NCBI GenBank assembly: GCA_046328525.1
Contig: JAXLWK010000010.1
Location: 124,001 to 188,000 of the forward strand
Length of the DNA: 64,000 nt
Direction of reading: 5' to 3'
DNA from: JBDHWG01 sp046328525
Lineage (GTDB): Bacteria > Chloroflexota > Anaerolineae > Epilineales > JAHCIE01
The notes below the pieces were generated by a model, which searched no databases, had not been told where the DNA came from, and saw only the letters and a list, made by a program, of their open reading frames with translations. Of this stretch, positions 10,849 to 25,054 are shown piece after piece (position 1 is the first letter of the stretch; each line of letters opens with the position of its first letter). Position numbers and translations under genes: made by a program.

Positions 10849-11732
10849 CTTACCAACAAGCAGCGGCGCACCTCACTGAGCCAGCCCTTGCCGACGCCGA
10901 AATGCTTGAGCGTGTTCGGTTCGTCTGTCGCAACCTACAGAATCGTGCCGGTGTCCGGTTACTCATAGCGTGCTTGTTGGCAAAGATAGATAACCCGTCG
11001 GTGGACATACGCAAACCTTACACGAAAATCGGCGATGCGGATGCTTACTCCGGACGAGTGTATGACGAGCAGTACGTATTGGTACGGTTCCGAGACGAAC
11101 GGCAACAGCGAATGGATAGCCTGTTGGCCGGGTTGAGAACAACCGACGCCGACATTCCACTGTCTGCCGAAGCCATTGTTATCCTTATCCAAACTCACAT
11201 CTCTCAGAAACGAGCTTCACGGCTGCCGGTCCTCGTCGTGGCGGCGGCGTATAAAGCTGCCGAAACCTATCTCCATGAGCGGGTCTTGCCGCTACACGGC
11301 CACAATGCGGCCGACTTCCAAACCGGCGCGCTAGGCGATCTGGACATTACCCTTTTAACGGACGAGGGCGTCGTAACCAGCTACGAAATGAAGGCACGGC
11401 GTGTCACGGTTGGTGATATTGACCATGCGCTGCAGAAGATAGAGGGCAGCGCGGCGAGGATTGACAACTATATCTTCATAACAACTGAGCCTATTGACCA
11501 GGAGGTGAAGGACTACGCGGCCAGCATGTATGAGCCGACAGGCGGCATCGAGGTTGTGGTTCTTGATTGCCTGGGCTTCCTTCGCTATTTCCTGCACCTC
11601 TTTCATCGGTTGCGCATGCAATACCTGGACGCCTACCAGGAACTGGTCCTGGCCGAACCAGAGAGCGCCGTCAATCAGCCGCTTAAGGAAGCCTTCCTCG
11701 CGCTGCGTCAGGCCGCTGAAAGCGGTGAATGA
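10818..11732 (+). CDS. Type II restriction endonuclease, SacI-like family
   Basis: A 304-residue protein starting at GTG, overlapping the methylase gene. The segment SVDIRKPYTKIGDADAYSGR (residues about 61-80), followed by VYDEQYV, matches my recollection of the SacI restriction-enzyme family (KPYT.IG...YSGR.YDE), which normally sits beside a DNA methylase. A second nuclease-like stretch is DLDITLLTDEGVVTSYEMKA (about 174-193), which fits D...E.K chemistry of a PD-(D/E)XK core. It should cut unmethylated DNA; SacI itself cuts GAGCTC but specificity here is not readable. GGGGAG lies 8-10 bases before the GTG. Confidence 0.75.
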   Translation: MAKPADILEVAYQQAAAHLTEPALADAEMLERVRFVCRNLQNRAGVRLLIACLLAKIDNPSVDIRKPYTKIGDADAYSGRVYDEQYVLVRFRDERQQRMDSLLAGLRTTDADIPLSAEAIVILIQTHISQKRASRLPVLVVAAAYKAAETYLHERVLPLHGHNAADFQTGALGDLDITLLTDEGVVTSYEMKARRVTVGDIDHALQKIEGSAARIDNYIFITTEPIDQEVKDYAASMYEPTGGIEVVVLDCLGFLRYFLHLFHRLRMQYLDAYQELVLAEPESAVNQPLKEAFLALRQAAESGE

Positions 11733-11792
11733 TGCCCCGACTATTGCATTCAGCGACGGGGTGACGCGGTGCGGCAAGTTGTGCCTCTTCGC

Positions 11793-11821
11793 TTGACTCC
11801 GGCCCGGCCTTAAGGTATAAT
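11793..11821 (+). promoter_or_regulatory. Sigma-70-type promoter of glutamate synthase
   Basis: TTGACT, exactly 17-bp spacer, TATAAT. The transcript should start near 11828, giving a leader of about 230 nt before the ATG at 12058. Confidence 0.8.
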
Positions 11822-11827
11822 GGCGAG

Positions 11828-12057
11828 AATGCTTGGCGAGGACCTCCGCCTCGCTTGAGTTTCTGTTAACGCCGCCCCATTGGCTTCTGTGGTGAAGCCG
11901 CCATCTGCGACACTTGAGAGTCGCCTGCGCGCAGCTCCGCTGCCGCATGGCGGCTTTTTGTTTACCTGCCGTATCGTGTCGCGTCCGACAACCGAACATG
12001 TTCGATGGCCGGCGGCCCGACCCGCTGGCTGGCTCACGAGTGAGTAGGAGCGCTCCC
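11828..12057 (+). promoter_or_regulatory. Structured gltB leader, candidate attenuator or riboswitch
   Basis: The leader holds an early hairpin GCGAGG/CCTCGC (around 11838-11857), then GGCTTC (11882-11887) pairing with GAAGCC (11894-11899). The second hairpin's 3' arm overlaps the 5' arm of the terminator hairpin (11896-11904), so the two structures exclude each other. This is the arrangement of a transcription attenuator. I do not recognise a known Rfam class in it. The ribosome site AGGAG (12046-12050) lies far downstream of the terminator. Confidence 0.55.
11896..11959 (+). terminator. Intrinsic terminator inside the gltB leader
   Basis: AGCCGCCAT (11896-11904) pairs perfectly with ATGGCGGCT (11947-11955) and is followed by a T5 run. 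The loop holds two smaller hairpins, GCGAC/GTCGC (11907-11924) and GCAGC/GCTGC (11931-11943). Confidence 0.7.
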
Positions 12058-16650
<4,593 letters not shown>

Positions 16651-16659
16651 CACGAGGCG

Positions 16660-16998
16660 CTGGACCGCGAAGGACGCGAAGAGCCTGTCATTGCGAGACC
16701 TCCAAGCCGTGTGACGGCATGCGCCGACACAAGAACACAGCCTGGCTGTCATTGCGAGCGGAGCGAAGCAATCCCCCGCCTGGCGAAAGACGGTCTAGCG
16801 CAGCACAAGCGGCCTTACGCCTACCGCGAGATTGCTTCGGCGGCAAAGCCCGCCTCGCAATGACGCCGCAAGTTTTGTGTTCTGAGCAGCGAAGCGAAGC
16901 AATCCCCCCTGGACGCGAAAGACCGTCCGATGCGTGTATAGCGGGTGATGGTCTGCGGCGAGAGATTGCTTCGGCGGCAAGGCCGCCTCGCAATGACA
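16660..16998. repeat. Two adjacent 'GTCATTGCGAG' palindromic elements plus repeat fragment
   Basis: Element 1 (about 16747-16866) starts TGTCATTGCGAGCGGAGCGA and ends with CCTCGCAATGACG. Element 2 (about 16886-16998) has the same inner words (AGCGAAGCAATCCCCC, GAGATTGCTTCGGCGGCAA) and end. Each is a long imperfect inverted repeat of about 120 bp. A CACGAAA-family fragment (GGACCGCGAAGGACGCGAAG, 16663-16682) lies just upstream. The stretch separates convergent gltB and the second beta-helix gene and holds no gene. Confidence 0.85.
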
Positions 16999-17037
16999 GC
17001 CGAATCTCAGGGAACAGTCGAACGTTCATCATTAGAG

Positions 17038-17068
17038 CAGGGGCGCTCCCACAGTGGGAGCGCCCCTG
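17038..17068. terminator. Strong hairpin between convergent genes
   Basis: A perfect 14-bp stem, CAGGGGCGCTCCCA/TGGGAGCGCCCCTG, with a 3-nt loop. It has no long T run on either strand, but its position at the 3' end of the minus-strand beta-helix gene suggests a bidirectional terminator. Confidence 0.55.
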
Positions 17069-17098
17069 TCTCGTTTCAGCCACAGTCCCCGGACGGGG

Positions 17099-20000
17099 TC
17101 ACGGGCTGAGGGTGTAGGTGATCTCGATGTAGGGATCCTGGGATGTGCCGCTCTGCTCGCTGAGGTAGGCGCTGATGTAGTTGCCCTGGCCTGCGGTAAA
17201 CGACGGCCAGGCGTTGACGATGTCGTGCCCTTCGCGCAGCGCCAGCTTCGTCGGCCCAGTCGTGCTCAGCCAGCCCAGGCCGGATGCGTTCAGGTTCCAC
17301 TTCGCATACGCCCCCGCTCCGATGGCTGAGAGGGTGACGCGGTTGGAGCCTTCCGTCGGGTTGGTGATGGCGTTGCCCGCCTTGTTGTAGTCGGCGGTGG
17401 TCAGGCTGCTCGTGGAGGCTTGCGCGCCCTGCACCAGCGACACAAAGGCGTTGCCGTCGTTCTTGCTGAGGGTCTTGCTCGTCACGTACACGTAGACCGA
17501 TGCGCCGCTGATGACGGCATTATCGGGCAGCGCCGACGTGTCGAAGACGAGGTAGCCGCGGCTGAGGTTGACGTTGGCGCTGCCGACGAGGCCGCCCGAG
17601 GCGCAGCCGACGCCGACCCAGTTGGGGTTGGTGGCGTTGGTGGCGTTGGCGGTGGTGCCGCTGGCGGCATTGTGGCCGGTGGTCCACCCCGTCTGGGTAC
17701 ACTGGTTACCGAAGCTGGTCGGGCTGGTGTAGCCGACGCTGCCGTCGCCCTGGCTGGCGTAGAAGCGGACGGTGGTCGCGCCCGCCGCCGTCGCCGTCGC
17801 CGTCGGCGTGGCTGTCGGCGGCAGCGTCGTGTTCGTCGCGGTCGGCGTGGCGGTCGGCGGTAGCGGTGTGTTCGTCGCGGTCGGCGTGGCGGTCGGCGGT
17901 AGCGGTGTGTTCGTCGCGGTCGGCGTGGCGGTCGGCGGTAGCGGTGTGTTCGTTGCGGTCGGCGTGGCGGTCGGTGGCGGCAGCGTGTTCGTCGCGGTCG
18001 GCGTGGCGGTCGGTGGCGGCAGCGTGTTCGTCGCGGTCGGCGTGGCGGTCGGTGGCGGCAGCGTATTCGTCGCGGTCGGCGTGGCGGTCGGCGGTAGCGG
18101 TGTGTTCGTCGCCGTCGGCGTGGCGGTCGGCGTCGCCACAATGACGCCACCCTCATAGGCGCCCATGTCCACCCGGCCGCCCTGGATGCGCGGGTTGCCG
18201 TCCAGATCGGTGATGGGTAGGCCGGTTGTGTAGGTATCACCGGCATTGATCGCCGGGGAGCCGGCCTGGATGTGCAGGTTCCCGCCGCTGGACGGGGCGG
18301 GTGAGGGGACAGGCGCGACGAACAAGGGGTCAGCGTCGAGGTTGCCCGTCCCTGTGTAGCCGCCCTGTACGATACTATAGGTCACGATGGCGTTGCCGGA
18401 CGGCACGATCTCACCGCCACTGTCGCCCCACGCGATACTGTTGCGGATGGTCGGGCTGCTCTGGAAGTTATAGATCGCGCCCCCCAATGAGGCGGAGTTA
18501 CCGCTGAAAACGACATTGGTCAACGTCGAGTTGCAGGTAGGGCCGTTGAGCATCCCGCCGCCCCTCTGGCCGGCGGAGTTGCCGCTGAAGATGACGTTGG
18601 TCAGCGTCGGACTGACGCCGTTGGCGTTGATGCTGCTCATCCCGCCGCCGGTATACTGGGCGGAGTTGCCGCTGAAGACGACGTTGATTAGCGTTGGCTG
18701 GCTGGAGACGTAGTTGTACATCCCGCCGCCATCGCCGGCGGAGTTGCCGCTGAAGACGACGTTGGTCAGCATCGGGGCGCTCTGGGTGTTATTCATTCCG
18801 CCGCCGAACGAGCCATAGTTGCCGCTGAAGGTCAGGTTGCTCAGCGTCGGGCTGCTGTTGGTGTTGTACATCCCGCCGCCACTGTTCGGGCCTTGGGCGC
18901 TGTCGTTGGCGTTGCCGCCCGTAATGCTGAAGCCGTCGAGCACGGCGGTGCCGTCCACCCCATTGCCGACGACGACATGGTAGCTGTTGTCGGAAGCGTC
19001 GTTCACCGTCCCAATGTCGCCGGAGAGGGTCGTCACATTGGTTTGCCAGTTGCGCTCGCTGCGCTGCGTCTCGGTCCCGGCGAAGCCGCCGTAGAGGGCG
19101 ACGCCGGTCTTGAGGGTGAAGGTCGCGGTGCGGTCGCTCGTGGTCGTGGGCTTGTAGACGCCGGCCTTGACCCACAGCTCGCCGCCGCTGCTGGCGGCGG
19201 TCAAGGCCGCGGCCAGGTCCTTGGCGTTGGGCCAGGAGGCGCCGCTTTGCGTCCCCGCCCCACCGGGAACAACGTAGATAATGGCCGAGGGCGTGGGTGT
19301 CGCGGTTGGGATCACTGGGCTAACCCCACCCTCGTAGGCGCCCATATCCACCCGGCCGCCCGCAATGCGCGGGTTGCCGTCCAGGTCGGTACTCGGCAGG
19401 CCGGTGGTGTTGGGGTCGCCCGCGTTGATGGCCGGGGAGCCTGTGAAAAGGTGCAGATTGCCACCGGTGGACGGGGCGGGTGAGGGGACGGGGACCACGA
19501 AGAGCGGGTCCGTGTCCAGGTTACCTGTGCCGACGTAGCCGCCCTGCATGATACTATAGGTCACCGTGGCGGCGCTGTAGGGGCCGTTGTTGATCTGATC
19601 CGGCGTATTGCCCCAGACGATACTGTTACGCATCGTCATCTGGCCGATATTCTGAACCATCGCGCCGCCAACGCTCGCGGCGTTGCGGACAAACTCCACG
19701 TTGGTCATCGTCGCGGTGCTGTTGGTTATATTGACCATGCCGCCCCCCGAGTTGGAGGCGGAATTGCCGCTGAAGATGACGTTGGTCAGCGCGGGGCCGG
19801 CGTTCGTATTGTACACTCCGCCGCCGTCGGCCGCAGAGTTGCCCTTGAGGACGACGTTGGTCAGCGCCAGGCCGCCATAGCTGTTGCTGTTGTACACCCC
19901 GCCCCCCGAGGCGGTGGCGGAGTTGCTGCTGAAGGTCACATTCGTCAGCGTTGGGCTGGCTCGGTAGTTGGATACACCGCCGCCGTTGGCGCCGGCGGTG

Positions 20001-20887
20001 TTGCCGCTGAAGGTTACATCCGTGAGTATCGGGCTGCTGGAGTCGTTGTGCATCCCGCCACCCGAACCGGTGGCAATATTGCTGATGAAGTCCACATGGC
20101 TTAGCGACGGGTTACTGCTGCTGATGTTGTACATCCCGCCGCCGTCAACTGTGGCGGTGTTGCCGTTGAAAACCACATTGGTGAGCGCCGGGTGGCTGCT
20201 ACCTTCGTTCCGCATCCCGCCGCCATATTGACTCTGGTTGCTGCTGAAGGTCACGTTGGTCAGGCTGGGGCTGCTGTTGGTGTTGAACATCCCGCCCCCG
20301 AACGTCCCATAGTTGTCGCTGAAGGTGACGTTGGTCAGGGTAGGGCTGCTGTTGATGTTGTACATCCCGCCGCCGTCATGGTCGGCGGAGAGTTCGCTAA
20401 GCGGCGCGTCGGCGCTGCCGCCCGTAATGGTGAAGCCGTCGAGCACGGCGGTGCTGTCCACCCCGCTGCCGACGACGACGTGGTAGCTGTTGTCGGACGT
20501 GTTGTTCACCGTCCCAATGTCGCCGGAGAGGATCGTCACATTGGTCGTCCAGTTGCGTTGGCTGCGCCCGGTTTCGGCGCCGGCGAAGCCGCCGTAGAGG
20601 GCGACGCCGGTCTTGAGGGCGAAGGTCGCGGTGCGGTCCGTCGTGGTCGTCGGCTTGTACGTGCCGGCCTTGACCCACAGCTCGTCGCCGCTATTGGCAG
20701 CGGTCAGGGCGGCGGCCAGGTCCCTGGCGTTGGCCCAGGAGGCGCCGCTTTGCGTCCCGGCCCCGCCGGGAACAACGTAGACGACACCGGTCGCGCTGGC
20801 GGGTTGCCCGAGCAGCAGGACGGTGGCGAGAGCGAGAAGCGCGAGGCATGCGCGAACGAGGATGCGCGCCCAAGGATAAGTATGCAA
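17099..20887 (-). CDS. Secreted beta-helix protein with TPTATNT linker and DNRLRE-like C-terminal domain
   Basis: A 1262-residue paralogue of the protein at 5551. It has a signal peptide (ARILVRACLALLALATVLL...ASA), and two beta-helix units with many LTNVTFSGNSA..GGGMYN repeats, each closed by an anchor-Q type DPLFV...SPAINAGD...DMGAYEGG. Eight 13-residue repeats ATPTATNTPLPPT or variants follow (about 920-1025), then a C-terminal jelly-roll-like domain (TTVRFYASQGDG, RGYLVFDTSALPDNAVISGA, YIEITYTLSP) resembling DNRLRE/CBM96 modules. Probably an extracellular adhesive or matrix protein whose linker spans the envelope. The start is TTG with AGGGGA 6 bases upstream and gives Met-His-Thr, as in the paralogue. 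The different C-terminal module suggests domain swapping after duplication. Confidence 0.85.
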   Translation of the reverse strand: MHTYPWARILVRACLALLALATVLLLGQPASATGVVYVVPGGAGTQSGASWANARDLAAALTAANSGDELWVKAGTYKPTTTTDRTATFALKTGVALYGGFAGAETGRSQRNWTTNVTILSGDIGTVNNTSDNSYHVVVGSGVDSTAVLDGFTITGGSADAPLSELSADHDGGGMYNINSSPTLTNVTFSDNYGTFGGGMFNTNSSPSLTNVTFSSNQSQYGGGMRNEGSSHPALTNVVFNGNTATVDGGGMYNISSSNPSLSHVDFISNIATGSGGGMHNDSSSPILTDVTFSGNTAGANGGGVSNYRASPTLTNVTFSSNSATASGGGVYNSNSYGGLALTNVVLKGNSAADGGGVYNTNAGPALTNVIFSGNSASNSGGGMVNITNSTATMTNVEFVRNAASVGGAMVQNIGQMTMRNSIVWGNTPDQINNGPYSAATVTYSIMQGGYVGTGNLDTDPLFVVPVPSPAPSTGGNLHLFTGSPAINAGDPNTTGLPSTDLDGNPRIAGGRVDMGAYEGGVSPVIPTATPTPSAIIYVVPGGAGTQSGASWPNAKDLAAALTAASSGGELWVKAGVYKPTTTSDRTATFTLKTGVALYGGFAGTETQRSERNWQTNVTTLSGDIGTVNDASDNSYHVVVGNGVDGTAVLDGFSITGGNANDSAQGPNSGGGMYNTNSSPTLSNLTFSGNYGSFGGGMNNTQSAPMLTNVVFSGNSAGDGGGMYNYVSSQPTLINVVFSGNSAQYTGGGMSSINANGVSPTLTNVIFSGNSAGQRGGGMLNGPTCNSTLTNVVFSGNSASLGGAIYNFQSSPTIRNSIAWGDSGGEIVPSGNAIVTYSIVQGGYTGTGNLDADPLFVAPVPSPAPSSGGNLHIQAGSPAINAGDTYTTGLPITDLDGNPRIQGGRVDMGAYEGGVIVATPTATPTATNTPLPPTATPTATNTLPPPTATPTATNTLPPPTATPTATNTLPPPTATPTATNTPLPPTATPTATNTPLPPTATPTATNTPLPPTATPTATNTTLPPTATPTATATAAGATTVRFYASQGDGSVGYTSPTSFGNQCTQTGWTTGHNAASGTTANATNATNPNWVGVGCASGGLVGSANVNLSRGYLVFDTSALPDNAVISGASVYVYVTSKTLSKNDGNAFVSLVQGAQASTSSLTTADYNKAGNAITNPTEGSNRVTLSAIGAGAYAKWNLNASGLGWLSTTGPTKLALREGHDIVNAWPSFTAGQGNYISAYLSEQSGTSQDPYIEITYTLSP
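17814..18125 (-). repeat. 39-bp coding minisatellite, eight units
   Basis: Eight in-frame 39-bp units encode (ATPTATNTPLPPT)n with LPPP, PLPP and TLPP variants. Blocks of three identical units (LPPP x3, PLPP x3) suggest recent unequal exchange or slippage. The linker length may vary between strains. Confidence 0.9.
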
Positions 20888-20933
20888 GTCGTGTCCCCTG
20901 AGAGTGTGATGGCGTAGTGAGTATGGTCATTTG

Positions 20934-21064
20934 ATACCTACTGGCAGCTCCGGTAAACAGCAAAAGCGGCTTCCCTGGGCCGATGGAGTAGGGAGGAGGG
21001 AAGCCGGCGTAAGTCCGTGTAGGTATAGACGCTAAATTATGAGCGAGGATACGCCGGAAAACAA
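20934..21064 (-). promoter_or_regulatory. Promoter and structured 5' leader of the second beta-helix gene
   Basis: On the minus strand TTGTTT (21064-21059), 17 bp, CATAAT (21041-21036) predicts a start near 21029. From about the fourth transcribed base, AUACCUAC (21026-21019) pairs perfectly with GUAGGUAU (20941-20934), closing a domain of about 93 nt. Inside it CGGCUUCCCU (21006-20997) pairs with AGGGAAGCCG (20976-20967). Two unpaired joining strands of 12 and 25 nt complete an aptamer-like shape. The ribosome site AGGGGA lies about 35 nt downstream. I do not recognise a known riboswitch class. Confidence 0.45.
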
Positions 21065-21108
21065 GGCACGCGGAGGACAATTCCTGTTCCGCGCCCCCTT
21101 GTTTTCCG
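21055..21108. repeat. Long near-perfect palindrome
   Basis: CGGAAAACAAGG (21055-21066) pairs with CCTTGTTTTCCG (21097-21108), and inside it CGCGGA pairs with TCCGCG (21069-21074, 21088-21093). This looks like an insertion-type palindrome or a terminator remnant upstream of the leader promoter. Confidence 0.75.
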
Positions 21109-21141
21109 TCGCAGCCTTGCTTTCGCCTAACCGCGGGTGGG

Positions 21142-21181
21142 TCGCGCGATAGCGCGAGCGCCAGGCTGAAGCGCTGGCGCT
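21142..21181. repeat. Two short palindromes
   Basis: TCGCGC-GATA-GCGCGA (21142-21157) and AGCGCCA/TGGCGCT (21157-21181), back to back. No gene was seen between 21109 and 21360. Confidence 0.6.
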
Positions 21182-21360
21182 GAGAGAGCAAAGTCCTGCG
21201 GACTGTATGTATTATAGGCGATCATGTTCATCCGGAGGCCCATCGGCTACTTTTCCAGCGCTGCTTCGAACTTCGACCGCTCACCCCGGGTAGCGCGCTC
21301 CGCCAGGTAGTTCTCGGTAAGTAGGGCATAACGTATCGTATGATCGATGGGTGACGGTCC

Positions 21361-21422
21361 GGACCACGAAAAACGCGAAAGGAGTTGCGCGGTACGCGCC
21401 TTTCGTGTCCTCCGCGGTCCAA
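21361..21422. repeat. Palindromic dispersed repeat, 'CACGAAA' family
   Basis: A short copy: GGACCACGAAAAACGCGAAA on the left and CTTTCGTGTCCTCCGCGGTCC on the right, with a small GC-rich centre. It lies just past the 3' end of the kelch gene. Confidence 0.75.
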
Positions 21423-21461
21423 CGATTCGCCAGGCGTCAGAATCCCATCCTGCGACGGCTG

Positions 21462-22690
21462 CTATGGCAGCACACCCTCCAAAACGTCCTGGAAGTAGTG
21501 GGGATAGCTAGTGAAGCTGCCGACCTTACCACCTACGACATAGATCTTCCCTTCGTTGGTTGCTGCAACACCTGGATACTCGCGGCCACTGGGGATGGGA
21601 GCGCGGAACGTCCAGGTATCAGTCAACGGATCGTACTCTTCGACGCTATTCAGAGCGACCAAGCCGCCGCCGATGACGGTCAAACCCGCAATGGCATAGA
21701 TGCGCCCGTTATTACCAGCAACAAGGCCGAACGACGTTCGCTCTGTGTGCATACTCGTGCGTCTTGCCCAAGTGTTCGAGATCGGATCGTATTCATCAAC
21801 CGTGGCTACCCAGTAGTTGCCACTATCTCCGCCAACGACATATATCTTGCCATTGACTCCCGTAGCCGCTCCCGTGAAAGTCCGCCCCGACGGCAGGTTG
21901 GCTCGCGGCGTCCACGAGTCGGACGCAGTATCGTAGGCATCGACATTGACCAGATAGTAGTCGCTGCCGCTCCCGCCGATAACATATATCTTGCCGTCGT
22001 TGCCAAGGGCGGCCCCAATTCCGTAGCGAGGTGTTGGCAGATTTGTTTTCGACGTCCACGTGTCGCTGGCCGGGTCATACTCCTCGACAACGTTGAGCGC
22101 ACGCGAGCCGGCGTAGCCACCGATCGCGTAGATTTTGCCGTTGTTGGCCGCGACGACAGCGTGGCTCGTTCGGGCGGTTGGCATGGGCGCGCGCGCCCGC
22201 CAGGTATTGGTGGCCGGGTCGTACTCCTCGACCTTGTTGACAATGCCTAAGCCGTTGTTACCGCCAATCGCGTATAGTTTGCCGTTCACAGCAGCCACCC
22301 CTGGGTATCCTCGAGGGGTGGGCATGTTGGCGCGCGGCGTCCAGATGATATTCGAGGGCCGCGTCGCGGTGGGAGCGGGAGAGTTGAGCGGCGTAGCGGT
22401 CGGGGTTAGGGTGATGGTGGGAGTTGCTGTTGGGGTTGCTGTCGCCGTGGGTGTGTCCGTTGGCGTCGAAGTTAGGGTGCTGGTGGCGGTTGGCGTGGCG
22501 GTTCGGGTCGCGGTAGCGGTTGACGTGGCGGTGTCAGTCGGCGTAGGGGTCGGAGGAATGGGGCCTTGCTGCACATAGGGCAGGTAGAGCACGAGGGGCT
22601 GCGGCGAATCGGCTAATGCCCCCCCGTCATCATGAACAATATGGCGACTGGAAATGCGAGCAAAGCCAGCAACAGCAGAGAGCGGCGCAT
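21462..22690 (-). pseudogene. Secreted kelch-repeat protein, frameshifted in its signal peptide at a G7 tract
   Basis: The good start is ATG 22690 with AAGGAGA 6 bases upstream. It encodes a signal peptide MRRSLLLLALLAFPVAILFM, then meets a run of seven G (22619-22625 on the plus strand as C7) and a stop (H, TAG). With eight G the frame reads on as ALADSPQPLVLYLPYVQQG and joins the long frame without a break. The body has a TPT/TAT-rich linker (about 60 residues) and six kelch repeats (KIYAIGG, VVEEYDPASDTW and similar), predicted to form a six-bladed propeller at the cell surface. The downstream frame alone, from a GTG at 22592, lacks a secretion signal. Either the G tract is a phase-variable switch, or one G is missing from the consensus. 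Confidence 0.8.
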
Positions 22691-22909
22691 ACAGTCTCCT
22701 TCGACGATGGTTTTACCCTGGTTGTGAGGTTGCTGGTCCTGGCAACGATTGCCACGACTATATAGTTATGATAGCGGAAGCGCACTCAATTGCGGGGAAA
22801 GATGGGACCACGCAGCAAGAAGGTTTCTCTACCAGGGGCTGAAGAGCCTCTGGAACCAACGAGTCGGCGCGTCGCCAACATGACGCAAGGCATGCGGCGG
22901 GCGATCTTT

Positions 22910-22966
22910 TTTCGTGCCTTTCGCGTGCCTTTTCGTGGGTTTCGCGGTCCAACTGTTTCGTGGTCC
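22910..22966. repeat. Half-copy of the 'CACGAAA' dispersed repeat
   Basis: TTTCGTGCCTTTCGCGTGCC and two GGTCC ends (GTTTCGCGGTCC, TTTCGTGGTCC) match the right arm of the family. It lies immediately after pyrG. Confidence 0.65.
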
Positions 22967-22973
22967 GAAGCGT

Positions 22974-24638
<1,665 letters not shown>

Positions 24639-24685
24639 GCCTGCCTCCACCGACCTGATAACGACTATTGATGCGTCCGGCCGTT

Positions 24686-24929
24686 GCCTGGCACTCAAGT
24701 GCCAGGCTAAAGGAACGAAGCCTGCTGAAGCAGGCTCGGCTGGGCATGCTGTGCCTCCGCCAGCCTGCTGAAGCAGGCTTTGCCCTCTCAGCCACCGACT
24801 CAAGTCGGTGGCAACGGCCGGCGACGAGGCAGCCCAGGCTTATGTTCAGAGCAGCGAAGCCGACTACGTCTTCCGTAGTGACGACTTCAGTCGTTTCCGA
24901 GGCTCCATAACGACTAAAGTCGTTACTAC
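24686..24929. repeat. Cluster of five short perfect hairpins
   Basis: In order: GCCTGGCACT-CA-AGTGCCAGGC (24686-24707), AGCCTGCT-GA-AGCAGGCT (24719-24736 and again 24762-24779), CCACCGACT-CA-AGTCGGTGG (24792-24811), and a larger palindrome from GTAGTGACGACT (24875) to AGTCGTTACTAC (24929). All share the pattern xxxACT/GCT-nn-AGT/AGCxxx with two-base loops. The rest of 24639-25054 holds no gene that I can support. Confidence 0.85.
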
Positions 24930-25054
24930 TTAAGACGCAACACAGGGTCGGCGTATGCCGCCGCATGGCATTGGGGTCTCGCAATGACAGCCCGTCTTCC
25001 CTTCGCTCGCTAACACTGGATAGACCGACCGGCGTTGTGATTCTTACTCCTGCG

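Noticed and set aside
21004..21057. Third stem CCGGCGTA/TACGCCGG as part of the beta-helix gene leader RNA
   Set aside because: Its distal arm lies upstream of the predicted transcription start, so it is unlikely to be in the transcript.
20934..21064. Known c-di-GMP-I or cobalamin riboswitch
   Set aside because: Some words (GGTAAAC, GGGAAGCCGG) look similar on the plus strand, but the spacing and remaining conserved boxes do not fit either class.
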